A stretch of 64,000 nucleotides of DNA from Myxococcota bacterium (GTDB taxonomy: Bacteria; Myxococcota; XYA12-FULL-58-9; JALHOP01). A program made the translations under genes and the position numbers. The notes under the pieces were generated by a model, which did not search any database, was not told where the DNA came from, and saw only the letters and a list, made by a program, of their open reading frames with translations. Below, in pieces: positions 16,202-24,203 of this stretch; the stretch's first letter is position 1, and the number at the start of each line of letters is the position of its first letter. The stretch is taken from the NCBI GenBank assembly GCA_022842935.1, contig JALHOP010000002.1:186001-250000 (forward strand), written 5' to 3'.

Positions 16202-16223
16202 CCGAATGTTATAACCTCAACCT

Positions 16224-16417
16224 ATGCCACAGGTCCTCACTCTCGCACTCATCGGAGCGGCGCCCATGCACAACTCCTCGCGAAGCATCACGGTCACTGG
16301 CAGTGCTGACGTTCGCGTCGCACCCGACACCGACAACATGCAGATGGCACCGAGGGCTTCGCGCCAGGGCAAATCAAGGTGAGCTCTAGCGTCTCGGTGA
16401 CGTTCGACCTCGAGTGA
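16224..16417 (+). pseudogene. SIMPL (DUF541) gene remnant with central deletion and frameshift
   Basis: ATG at 16224 opens a 52-codon frame containing RSITVTGSADVRVAPDTDN, the conserved N-terminal strand of SIMPL/DUF541 proteins (usually about 230 residues). It stops at 16382. In another frame, the overlapping bases encode TEGFAPGQIKVSSSVSVTFDLE, the conserved C-terminal strand, ending with TGA at 16415-16417. So the two ends of the family survive and the central 150 or so residues are gone, with a frame change at the junction near 16345-16360. The stop overlaps the GTG start of the MFS gene (GTGA), which suggests an intact SIMPL-MFS operon once existed. An assembly error is the main alternative. 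Confidence 0.75.
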
Positions 16418-17622
16418 GCCTCGCGGGCGGCTACCTCTCGACCTACCGCGGGCTGTCCTCGCGCGTTTGGATCCTCGCGCTCGTGTGCCTGGTGAACCGG
16501 GTCGGCTCGATGGTGATCACCTTCCTCTCCCTCTACGTGGCGAACGAAATGGGAGCCGATGTCGAGGTCGTCGGCCGCGTCCTTACCGCGCACGGAGCCG
16601 GGGCGGTGGTCGGCGTCACGGCGGGCGGTGCGCTCGTGGACAAGCTGGGCGCCAAGCGCATCATGGTCGCGAGCCTCACCAGTAACGCCGTCGGCTTCGC
16701 ACTCATCAGCCGCATCAACGACGTCCATTGGCTGATGGCCGCGATGTTCACCCTCGCCGCCTTTGGTGAAGCGGTGCGGCCCGCCAACACCGCGGCGCTC
16801 GCTGGCGCGGCTCGCGCTGAGGACCTGGGCCGCTCTTTCGGCCTCATGCAGCTGGCGGTGAATCTAGGGGTGAGCATTGGCGCTGGCGTCGGTGGCCTGC
16901 TCGCCGCGGTGTCCTACACCGCGCTCTTCTATGTCGATGCCGTGGCCGCTTTGGCGGGTGCGCTGCTCGCCGCTTTTTTCGTGCGTGACGCGCAGCAAAC
17001 GCCGCGCGCCGCGAAGACTGGGACAGAGGCGAGCCGCCCCTCGGGCATGGCGCTCCTCATCGGCGGACAGGTCATCGTCTCGGCGCTACTCATCCAGATG
17101 TTTACGACGGCACCGCTGTACCACAACACCGTCAACGGCTTCTCCGAGCGACGCGTCGGTATGCTGGTGGTCGTCAACACGTTGATCATCGCGTTTTTAC
17201 AAGTCCCCGTGGCGGCGCGACTCGCCCACAAGCGAGCACTTCGCGTCATCGCTACGGGGTTGATTGGCTTTGCGGGAGGCTACCTGCTCTTGCCGTTCAC
17301 GGCGCGCTATTCAATGGCGGTGGTCGCGATGATTGTGCTGACGCTCGGCGAGCTGGTTATCTTTCCGGCTCTCAATACCCACGTCGCGAGCACCGCGCCG
17401 CCCGGCGAAACCGGCCGCTACATGGGCATGACCTTCGCTGCCCACGCGAGCGGACGACTGCTCGCTCCGCTCATCGGAACGCTGGTCTACCAGCGCCTAG
17501 GGCCCATCTACCTGTGGTGGGGATGCGCGGTGGTCGGCCTTTTGCTGGCGCTCGCCTACGTGCTCGCCGAGAATGGTGACCGCCGTAGCGGACATGGCGC
17601 GCACCTTGGTCAGAGTGCCTAA
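16414..17622 (+). CDS. Major facilitator superfamily transporter
   Basis: About 402 residues with 12 predicted membrane helices in two halves, split by a polar loop near residues 190-210 (DAQQTPRAAKTGTEASRPS). The loop between helices 2 and 3 carries GGALVDKLGAKRIM, the MFS G-x-L-a-D-r-x-G-r-[R/K] motif. Substrate unknown; drug or metabolite efflux is a family-level guess. GTG start at 16414 overlaps the stop of the SIMPL remnant. Its 3' end overlaps the 3' end of miaB on the other strand by 126 bases. Both reading frames look real there: the last helix of this protein and the end of the MiaB TRAM domain. Confidence 0.88.
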   Translation: MSLAGGYLSTYRGLSSRVWILALVCLVNRVGSMVITFLSLYVANEMGADVEVVGRVLTAHGAGAVVGVTAGGALVDKLGAKRIMVASLTSNAVGFALISRINDVHWLMAAMFTLAAFGEAVRPANTAALAGAARAEDLGRSFGLMQLAVNLGVSIGAGVGGLLAAVSYTALFYVDAVAALAGALLAAFFVRDAQQTPRAAKTGTEASRPSGMALLIGGQVIVSALLIQMFTTAPLYHNTVNGFSERRVGMLVVVNTLIIAFLQVPVAARLAHKRALRVIATGLIGFAGGYLLLPFTARYSMAVVAMIVLTLGELVIFPALNTHVASTAPPGETGRYMGMTFAAHASGRLLAPLIGTLVYQRLGPIYLWWGCAVVGLLLALAYVLAENGDRRSGHGAHLGQSA

Positions 17623-18984
17623 GAGCGAGCGGGGACCGTCGAAAGCGACGATCTCGTCACCCTCGGTGCGGCCGATGAGGCGCGTGGTGTCTTTCTTGGC
17701 CCAACCCACGACCACTCCGTCGATTGGCGCGCTCTCGCGACGCAACTTGCTTTCGCCCTCGACGATCACGTCGAGCACCTGCCCTACGAGCGACTGGTTG
17801 TGAGCGAGGCAAATGCGGTTCTGGAGCTCGAGCATGCTTTGGTTGCGCTCGCGCTTCACGGCGTCGGGGACATCGTCCTCGAAGCGACGCGACGATACGG
17901 TGCCTGGACGCGGCGAATACTTGAAGATGTAACAGCCCTTGTAGCGCGCCCGCTCGATGAGCCGCAGGGACAGGTCATGGTCTGCGTCGGTCTCGGTGGG
18001 GAAGCCGACGATCATGTCGCCCGCGAGTCGAATGTTCGGCATGCGCGCGCGCGCTCGGTCGAGCAGGTCCGTGTACTCCGCGAGGGTGTATCCACGGTTC
18101 ATGATCTTGAGCATACGATCCGAGCCGCTCTGCGCCGGCACGTGCAGGTACTTGCCAATGCGGTCGCACGCGGCCATGACGTCGAGCGCCTCGTCGGTGA
18201 AGTCGCGGGGGTACGAGGTGACGAAGCGCAGACGTGCGAGGTCGGGCACCTCTTCGTGAATGCGATAGAGTAGACGCGCGAAGCTCGTCCCCTCATGCTG
18301 GTAGTGGTTGATCGTCTGACCGATGAGCGTCACTTCCAGGACGCCCGCCTCGACGAGACGCTTCACCTCGTCGATGATGTGTTGCGCTGGCCGGTGAACT
18401 TCGGGTCCGCGGGTGTAGGGCACGACGCAAAAGCTACAGAACTTGTTGCAGCCGCGCGTGATACGCACATACGCCTGGCGCCTTACATGTCCACTTTCGC
18501 GGTCATTGGCATATGGCGAGAAGGCGCGCGACAGGTCCATCGCTTCGATGCCGTCCATAGCGGCGTCGAGAGTGGCGCTACGGCGGGCCGTGTGGCCGGT
18601 GAGCGCGCTCTGGCGCGACTTCGACTGGACGACGTTCTCGAGAAGTGACGGCAGCTTGTCGAGCATCGACGGACCGCAAACGAGATCGACGTGTGGCATA
18701 CGGGTGAAGATGTTGCTGGCTTCACGCTCGGCCATACACCCGAGCACCCCCACGACGACTTCGCGACCCTCGTCGCGCTTTGCGTGCCCAAGGCGCCCGA
18801 GGTACGACCACACCTTGTGCTCGCTGTGCTCGCGGACAGAGCAGGTGTTGAGCAGGACGACGTCGGCTTCGTCGGCTTTGGTGGTAAAGCCGTACCCCAA
18901 CGCCTCGAGCTGACCCTGGACGAGCTCTGAGTCGAGCTCGTTCATCTGGCAGCCATAGGTTTCGATGTAGACCTGGCGCGACAT
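17497..18984 (-). CDS. miaB: tRNA-2-methylthio-N6-dimethylallyladenosine synthase MiaB
   Basis: Radical SAM enzyme that adds the methylthio group to i6A37 of tRNAs reading UNN codons. 495 residues. The N-terminal UPF0004 domain has its cluster Cys in YIETYGCQMNELDSE, LLNTCSVRE and VLGCMAERE. The radical SAM motif ITRGCNKFCSFCVVPYTRG is near residues 175-190. The C-terminal TRAM domain has ARLIGRTEGDEIVAFDG-like strands near 440-470. The protein is somewhat longer than E. coli MiaB because of a charged tail of about 20 residues (GERQQKADHRASPPQ), which lies in the overlap with the convergent MFS gene. GPSMLDKLP and RGPEV also match MiaB and not MtaB or RimO. Confidence 0.94.
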   Translation of the reverse strand: MSRQVYIETYGCQMNELDSELVQGQLEALGYGFTTKADEADVVLLNTCSVREHSEHKVWSYLGRLGHAKRDEGREVVVGVLGCMAEREASNIFTRMPHVDLVCGPSMLDKLPSLLENVVQSKSRQSALTGHTARRSATLDAAMDGIEAMDLSRAFSPYANDRESGHVRRQAYVRITRGCNKFCSFCVVPYTRGPEVHRPAQHIIDEVKRLVEAGVLEVTLIGQTINHYQHEGTSFARLLYRIHEEVPDLARLRFVTSYPRDFTDEALDVMAACDRIGKYLHVPAQSGSDRMLKIMNRGYTLAEYTDLLDRARARMPNIRLAGDMIVGFPTETDADHDLSLRLIERARYKGCYIFKYSPRPGTVSSRRFEDDVPDAVKRERNQSMLELQNRICLAHNQSLVGQVLDVIVEGESKLRRESAPIDGVVVGWAKKDTTRLIGRTEGDEIVAFDGPRSLLGTLTKVRAMSATAVTILGEHVGERQQKADHRASPPQVDGP

Positions 18985-19037
18985 GGGGCGGGCCGGATAG
19001 CGTCTTCGCGACGCAACTGTCTAGATCTCATCTGGGT

Positions 19038-19066
19038 TTGGGGACGCAGCAGTAAACCCCTATAGT
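19038..19066 (+). promoter_or_regulatory. Sigma-70-like promoter with an overlapping inverted repeat
   Basis: TTGGGG (19038-19043) and TATAGT (19061-19066) are 17 bases apart, 16 bases ahead of the ATG at 19083. GGGTTT (19034-19039) and AAACCC (19054-19059) form an inverted repeat across the promoter spacer, which could be an operator. Only sequence resemblance supports this. Confidence 0.4.
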
Positions 19067-19082
19067 GCGGCGAGCTCCACAC

Positions 19083-19919
19083 ATGAGCGAAAGCAACCCT
19101 TACCAGACGCCACGCGCGGATCTTGGCGCCGACCAGAGCGCAACCGACTTTGCCCCCGTGTTGGCGGACTTCACGGGGTCGCGCGCTCCGCTGCTCGCGG
19201 TCGCCGTCTTGCTGCTCGCCATGACGCTCATTGGGGTTGGCTCGACGGTCTACACGCTCGCGCGCGTGGGCGGCGACCTCGGCGGCGCCTATGCCATCAC
19301 ACTCGTCTTCTTGGGAGTGTCGATAGGCGGAAATCTGCTCGGGGCTGGGGCGGTGTTGTGGCTGCGGCAAGCCGTCACGGGTCTCGGGCCCACCACATCC
19401 GTCCGCCAAGTCACGACGGTGTTGCAGCGACTCGGGAGCTTCTGGTTGCTCGCGGCCTTCCTCTGGTGCGTGCCGGTGCTCGCTAACTTGGCGATGAGCG
19501 TCGGCATGTGGTTCGTTCCGCTCTTGGGGGCGGCCATCGCCGGGCAGGCGCGAGACGGCGAGCTCATGACCGCTGCTCGGCGCTGGCGCGACATGGTGCG
19601 CGTCTGCGTCGTGGCTGGCGGCGCGGTGGTCCTTCTCAAGGTCGCGGGCCAGGTCGTGTCGTCCATGGGGGCGTCGGGCATGGTGGCCATCGAGGCGCGC
19701 GTCTGGTTGTTCGGCGGTGTCCTCGCCCAAGTCGCGTTCGGCGCCATGGCCTGGACGCAAGTACCGGCGCTCGAGGCGTTCGTCGCGGAACCAAGCCCGG
19801 CCAAGCTCGCGGCAGTCGCGGCCGCGCATCGACTCTTCTGGCGGGTCGCCGCGTGGGGTGCGCTCGCCGTGCTCGTCTTCAACCTGCTGTCCGGCCTACT
19901 CATGAGCTTCATGTTCTGA
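19083..19919 (+). CDS. Multi-pass membrane protein of unknown function
   Basis: About 278 residues. The cytoplasmic N-terminus SESNPYQTPRADLG is the NPYQxP start seen on many uncharacterised membrane proteins. Six to seven hydrophobic helices follow (for example LLAVAVLLLAMTLIGVGS, AITLVFLGVSIGGNLLGAG, FWLLAAFLWCVPVLANLA and the last, AWGALAVLVFNLLSGLLM). There are no catalytic motifs and no signal peptide. It is divergent from miaB with 98 bases between starts, and has its own promoter-like sequence. Function unknown. Confidence 0.72.
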   Translation: MSESNPYQTPRADLGADQSATDFAPVLADFTGSRAPLLAVAVLLLAMTLIGVGSTVYTLARVGGDLGGAYAITLVFLGVSIGGNLLGAGAVLWLRQAVTGLGPTTSVRQVTTVLQRLGSFWLLAAFLWCVPVLANLAMSVGMWFVPLLGAAIAGQARDGELMTAARRWRDMVRVCVVAGGAVVLLKVAGQVVSSMGASGMVAIEARVWLFGGVLAQVAFGAMAWTQVPALEAFVAEPSPAKLAAVAAAHRLFWRVAAWGALAVLVFNLLSGLLMSFMF

Positions 19920-20020
19920 GGCGCTACGCACGCGTCGCAGATTGCGTCACGCGTTCGCGATCAGGGCGCGCCTATGCCTCGCAATCGCCGAATAGTCGGC
20001 TCTCTCGGCCTGTCGGCCCT

Positions 20021-20036
20021 TGGCACACCACCTGCT
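20021..20036 (+). promoter_or_regulatory. Sigma-54-type promoter
   Basis: TGGCACACCACCTGCT matches the -24/-12 consensus TGGCACrNNNNTTGCW at every fixed base but one (C for T before TGC). The GG and GC dinucleotides are exactly ten bases apart. It lies 26 bases before the ATG at 20062, leaving a short leader with an AGCGGAGG ribosome site. It implies control by an enhancer-binding activator. Confidence 0.65.
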
Positions 20037-20061
20037 TTAGACAGCAGCGGAGGTCACACCC

Positions 20062-20568
20062 ATGGCAGCGCCCATTTCGTACAACAACACCACGACCCAG
20101 CTCCCCGAAACGCCCAAGACCGTTACGCCGCCCGACCGGTCCTATGTACTAAAGCCCCTCGCCCACGGCGGCATCCGCTTCGTGATGGGCAAACACGACA
20201 CCGCGACCAGCTTGTTCAAGACGCTCTATCCGGTTGGCCGGCACTACGAAGGTGGCGCGTCACACTTGCAGGCCTACCTCGCGAGTCGGCCCGGCGGTTA
20301 TCCCAAGCCTGGCGATGTCGTCGAGGTCCCGAACTTCGACGACTACATCGGCAAGGCGTCACCCACCGCGCTCGAGCGCGCGGTCGAGCTCATCGAGCGC
20401 CAAGAGGCGCGACGCTGCAGGGAACACGGCAGCCGCCCGGGGAACACCAACGAACGCGTGGCCGCGACCATCGCTCCTCGCGGCGCGGTGCAAAGCGGTA
20501 TCATGCTCCATCATCGCGAACATCGTCTTTTCGCCATGGGCGCGCTCGCGAACGGGCGCCTCTGGTGA
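20062..20568 (+). CDS. Unknown soluble protein behind a sigma-54-type promoter
   Basis: 168 residues, ATG start with AGCGGAGG about eight bases upstream. No family recognised. The N-terminal 25 residues (AAPISYNNTTTQLPETPKTVTPP) look disordered and there is no signal peptide. The middle (VLKPLAHGGIRFVMGKHDTATSLFKTLYPVG, then GDVVEVPNFDDYIG) looks like a small alpha/beta domain, and ALERAVELIERQEARR is a helix. The gene stands alone between its own promoter and a strong hairpin, so it is a single-gene transcription unit. In myxobacteria sigma-54 with activators often drives developmental or stress genes. That context is inferred, not shown. Confidence 0.7.
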   Translation: MAAPISYNNTTTQLPETPKTVTPPDRSYVLKPLAHGGIRFVMGKHDTATSLFKTLYPVGRHYEGGASHLQAYLASRPGGYPKPGDVVEVPNFDDYIGKASPTALERAVELIERQEARRCREHGSRPGNTNERVAATIAPRGAVQSGIMLHHREHRLFAMGALANGRLW

Positions 20569-20587
20569 AAGTAACCACCAGGGCGCC
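20555..20587. terminator. Long hairpin between convergent genes
   Basis: GGCGCC-T-CTGGTG (20555-20567) pairs with CACCAGGGCGCC (20576-20587): 12 base pairs with one bulged T around an 8-base loop. It covers the stop codon of the plus-strand gene and sits 11 bases beyond the stop of the minus-strand gene, fitting a two-way terminator. Confidence 0.6.
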
Positions 20588-20598
20588 GCGCCAACCAG

Positions 20599-23574
20599 TC
20601 AAGACGCCAGGGCGTCGGCGGGCGGTGGGGGCGGCTGGTTCTCCTCGAGGCGAATAACGTAGCGTCGGCGCTCTTCGGGCGAGCTGAGCGTATCGCGGGC
20701 CCTGCGGAGCAAGCCGTCGATCTCCCGCGCGCGTCGCTGCACGTCATCTGGTAGCCCGGGCAGCAGATTCTCGACTTTGAAAGGCCTTGCCAGGCGGTCG
20801 TAGGCCGCGAGCACGTCTCTTTCGGTTGCCTGCCGCTCGAGCTCGAGCATCGCAAAATAGTCACGTCCCTTGAGGGCCAGATACGTGCGCGCGACCTCTT
20901 CGCAGGCGTGCGTTAGCTCACGGTAGTCAACAGGCTTCGATGGGCGGGCGGCCCCCTGTGCGTCGGGGAACTTGGCCGCTTCGCCGGGCTTCGATTGCGC
21001 CCTGATCATCTCGGTAACGATCAGCACATAGAGAGTGTGCGCGATGGTCAAAGCGTGACTGTCGTCGCTGCGCAGCGCTTGTTCGAAGGTGGTCTTGCCG
21101 TTCAGTAGGTGCGCGACGCCGACACTCCGCAGAAACGGACCGAGACTTTCGTAGTGAATGGGAAAGACCTCGGTAGCCACGATGTAACGCGCCCGTAAGG
21201 GCGAGAAGAATGCGAGCAAGGAGCCCACATCGTAGTGTTCGCAGACACCGCGCCAGATGATTTTGACGGGGTGAACTTCGGACAGGACCACGCTGTCGGG
21301 CGGCGCGCGTGATGGCGTGATCTTATAGGTACCGTCCCGCCACGAAAACGACGCGGCCAGTCGCAGCTCGGTCTGCTCGCGAATGCAATCGAGGAGGTCA
21401 CGCTCGTCGATGACGCCCAGAGCCACCAGCAGCTGCGCGGCGCGACTACCAGCGCGACGTTTGGCGTCAGCGTGTTGCTCTGGCGTGATGCGTCCGTGAT
21501 CGCGGAGAATTGTCGCGATATCATCGTCATCTTCGTCGGGCGTTACGGTGACGGCGACCGGGAAACCATTCCAGACGTCGATGATACGATCGGCGCCGCT
21601 GCGGCTGAGACGCAACGTGCCGCAATAGGTGCCCCCGTACAGCTCGAAAAGGAGGCGAGGGAGTGGCGTCGTCGCGAGGTCGCCCTCGGGCGGCACGCTC
21701 GGCGGCAACGTGGTGCGCGGCTCGGCACCAACGGGAGTGCGCTGGACGATGGCCTCAAACGGCAGCGCAGGCGGCTCGTGCAGGGCCTCACGCGGGGGTG
21801 GAGGAGGCTCGTGCGCGGCAACGGGCGGAGGTGGAGGAGGCGTGACGGCCGCGACCCGTGCAGGGAGAGAGACAGCCGGGGCAGGAGGCGACCACGTCGA
21901 CGCCCCCGTCGCTTTCCATGCGCTCACCCCGGTGACGGCTTCGACAGGCGGAGGAGGAGGCTCGACGACACCTGCTTCGACCGGTGGAGGCGGCGGTTCG
22001 ACGGGAGGCTCCGCGATAACAGGCTCGTCGGCTACGTTCGAGGTCACCCCGTGCCCGGCGGCGACATGTTCCGCGATTACGGATAACGGAGCGGCAAGCG
22101 AGCGCGGCTCATCCATCTCCCACGCCGCGGGAATCGAGTCGCGATACGCTTCCACGACAGCCGGTCGAACACTTTCGCCACGAGAGGCCCCCGGCTCGGT
22201 CACTTCCCAGGCGGCTGGCTGAATCTCGACGGTCTCGGTGTCGTGGGCGGACAGCGCGAGCAGATCGGCCTGCGGAGGTGTAGCAATGAGCGTACCTTCG
22301 GACGCGGCGGAAGCAGGCAACACGGGCGGGGGCTCGCTGAGTCCAGCTCCGAGCTGAGGTAGCTCGGGGACCGGATCGACCGGCCCAGACAGTGTGGGCT
22401 CGTCGTCGAAACCAAGTGCTTCAGCGACATAGGCTTGCACGGCCATGGCCACGGAGCGCGCAGCGTCGTCGGGCAGAGCTTCGAGGCGAGCGGTGGGAGT
22501 CTCGCCAAGGGCACTGTCGAGAGCGCTATCTAGCGCGTTGTCGAGACCGGAGCCGAAGTCGAGACCGGCGAACCCGTCACGCGGAGCATCGGCCGAGGGG
22601 CGCGCGAGGAGCCAGTCACCTGCGGGAGCTTCCTTTGGAGGAGACGGTGGAGGCGCGGCGGCAATCGGCACCTCGGCAATCGGCGGCTCGGCAGTCGGCG
22701 ACTCGGCGATCGGCGGCTCGGCAATCGGCAGCTCGGCAATCGGCAGCTCGGCAATCGGCAGCTCGGCAATCGGCAGCTCGGCAATCGGAGACTCGGCAAT
22801 CGGAGACTCGGCGATCGGCGGCTCGGCAATCGGCACCTCGGCAATCGGAGGCTCGGCGATCGGCACCTCGGCAATCGGCAGCTCGGCAATCGGAGGCTCG
22901 GCAATCGGCGACTCGGCAATCGGAGGCTCGGCGAGCATCGCAGCGCTCGCCATCGGCGAACGTTGATCCACAGTTGGCTCATCATGAATCGCCAACGGCA
23001 TCGGCAGCACCGGAATCGGGATCGGCATCAACTCTGCGCGCGGCTCGGCGGTGACGACCCGGCTCTCCCGCGCGACCTCAAGAACGTTTGGCGGCGGCGG
23101 CGGCGGGGCCACGTCCACTCCAACGGACGGCGGCGCGACGAGATTCGTCACATCGGGGACCGGTACGGCGAAAGACATCACCGCCGCCGCTGCCCTTGGA
23201 GGCGCGGCGAAACCCCACTCCCCCAGGAACTTCTTCAAGGCGTCATATCGAAAAGGAGACGGCAAGACGGCGTCACAGCCTGTCCGCGATAGAAGAACAG
23301 CACGCGCATCGGGGTCGTTCCCCGAGGGATGCAAGATGATGAAGCGTGTCGCGGGCTTTTGCTTCTTGACCTCGGTGCACAACGCCGCGCCACCGCCACG
23401 TCCCGACACGTCGGACGCCGCGATGACCAGCAGCACCTCTTCGCTCGCGAACAAGCTCATCGCCTGCTCGCGTTCGAGTGCTTGCAACACGCGAAAGCCG
23501 TCGCGCGCGAGTACCGTCGCGATCAGCTCCAGCTCGGTCGGGTCGCTCTCGGCCACCAAAACACAGCGACTCAA
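20599..23574 (-). CDS. Pseudo-receiver / PIAE-repeat / DUF4388 / J-like domain protein
   Basis: 991 residues, starting with TTG in a TTGA overlap with the nadD stop. The receiver-like domain (1-120) keeps the acidic pair (E9, D11). It has Ala53 where the phospho-Asp is expected and PSPF for the conserved KP, so it is probably not phosphorylated. A long Pro/Ala/Glu linker (about 120-620) includes 18 copies of a xPIAE pentapeptide. DUF4388 (PATAN-like) follows from about residue 630 (GDLATTPLPRLLFELYGGTYCGTLRL). The last 100 residues resemble a J domain (RDYFAMLELERQATERDVLAAYDRLARPF), but the HPD tripeptide is missing. It faces an Hsp70 gene across nadD. The role is probably in signalling or protein-complex assembly. 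Domains are my reading of motifs. Confidence 0.82.
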   Translation of the reverse strand: MSRCVLVAESDPTELELIATVLARDGFRVLQALEREQAMSLFASEEVLLVIAASDVSGRGGGAALCTEVKKQKPATRFIILHPSGNDPDARAVLLSRTGCDAVLPSPFRYDALKKFLGEWGFAAPPRAAAAVMSFAVPVPDVTNLVAPPSVGVDVAPPPPPPNVLEVARESRVVTAEPRAELMPIPIPVLPMPLAIHDEPTVDQRSPMASAAMLAEPPIAESPIAEPPIAELPIAEVPIAEPPIAEVPIAEPPIAESPIAESPIAELPIAELPIAELPIAELPIAEPPIAESPTAEPPIAEVPIAAAPPPSPPKEAPAGDWLLARPSADAPRDGFAGLDFGSGLDNALDSALDSALGETPTARLEALPDDAARSVAMAVQAYVAEALGFDDEPTLSGPVDPVPELPQLGAGLSEPPPVLPASAASEGTLIATPPQADLLALSAHDTETVEIQPAAWEVTEPGASRGESVRPAVVEAYRDSIPAAWEMDEPRSLAAPLSVIAEHVAAGHGVTSNVADEPVIAEPPVEPPPPPVEAGVVEPPPPPVEAVTGVSAWKATGASTWSPPAPAVSLPARVAAVTPPPPPPVAAHEPPPPPREALHEPPALPFEAIVQRTPVGAEPRTTLPPSVPPEGDLATTPLPRLLFELYGGTYCGTLRLSRSGADRIIDVWNGFPVAVTVTPDEDDDDIATILRDHGRITPEQHADAKRRAGSRAAQLLVALGVIDERDLLDCIREQTELRLAASFSWRDGTYKITPSRAPPDSVVLSEVHPVKIIWRGVCEHYDVGSLLAFFSPLRARYIVATEVFPIHYESLGPFLRSVGVAHLLNGKTTFEQALRSDDSHALTIAHTLYVLIVTEMIRAQSKPGEAAKFPDAQGAARPSKPVDYRELTHACEEVARTYLALKGRDYFAMLELERQATERDVLAAYDRLARPFKVENLLPGLPDDVQRRAREIDGLLRRARDTLSSPEERRRYVIRLEENQPPPPPADALAS
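22661..22930. repeat. 15-base tandem repeat, about 18 copies
   Basis: Units of the type GGCAATCGGCAGCTC, with variation mostly in the last triplets, run through the linker of the pseudo-receiver gene. On the coding strand they encode xPIAE, where x is Pro, Ser, Leu or Val. Four adjacent copies are identical, a sign of recent slippage or unequal crossover. Confidence 0.92.
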
Positions 23575-24140
23575 GTGTACAGCCCTCGTCGTTCGATCCG
23601 TCGCGCTACGTTGCTGGGCACCAGGCCGCGAATCGACTCCCCTCGTCGTCTGAGGTCGCGAACGTGTGAGCTCGACACCTCTGGCAGCTCGACCGGGAGC
23701 GCCCGGGGGTCGGAATAACCAGCGCGGCCGACGATCACCAGAGGCACCATCGCCACGATATCGTCCCAGCGATACCAGCGGTCCGTCTCGCCCAAAATGT
23801 CCGCTCCAACGGACAAGACCAATTTTGCCCCCGGCATGCTCGTCCGTAAGTGTATCAGCAAATCGTAGGTGCGCCCGGTCGCGGGCAACTCGTCTTCGAC
23901 CCTAGACACCTGCACACGTTCGCCGAATGGTTCCGCCATGAGCTCGCACAGGGCAACCCGTTCGTCGAACGCAGCGAGCTCCTTGCCTAGGGGATGTGTG
24001 TGCGCGGGTATGACCAACACCCGTGCGGCATCAAGAGCATAGAGCAGATACTGCAGGGTCATCTGGTGCGCGATGTGCGGCGGATTGAAGCTTCCACCGT
24101 AAATCACCGTGCAGCCTGCTAGATCCGGCGCCGCGCTCAC
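23571..24140 (-). CDS. nadD: Nicotinate-nucleotide adenylyltransferase NadD
   Basis: Makes deamido-NAD from nicotinate mononucleotide and ATP, cytoplasmic. Motifs: YGGSFNPPHIAHQ (the nucleotidyltransferase GxFxPxHxGH signature) and SSSHVRDLRRRGESIRGLVP (the SSxxR motif and C-terminal helix). About 189 residues from GTG 24140, which leaves 63 bases for promoters shared with the divergent Hsp70 gene. An in-frame ATG at 24197 would give 208 residues but leave only six bases between the two genes, so I prefer the GTG. Its stop overlaps the TTG start of the 991-residue protein, so the two are probably co-transcribed. Confidence 0.9.
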   Translation of the reverse strand: MSAAPDLAGCTVIYGGSFNPPHIAHQMTLQYLLYALDAARVLVIPAHTHPLGKELAAFDERVALCELMAEPFGERVQVSRVEDELPATGRTYDLLIHLRTSMPGAKLVLSVGADILGETDRWYRWDDIVAMVPLVIVGRAGYSDPRALPVELPEVSSSHVRDLRRRGESIRGLVPSNVARRIERRGLYT

Positions 24141-24203
24141 CCGACGAATGTACCTCAACTTGCGCGCAAACCGCGAATCCTGCGATGCTTTGTTCATCAG
24201 CCC

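Noticed and set aside
22661-22930. Repeat block considered as a CRISPR array
   Set aside because: The units are 15 bases in direct tandem without spacers, and they keep an open reading frame. The same applies to 25947-26163.
22392-23054. Plus-strand ORFs rich in RQSAARQSA and AIGGSAIG
   Set aside because: They are the reverse reading of the 15-base repeat in the pseudo-receiver gene. The minus frame carries real domains on both sides of the repeat.
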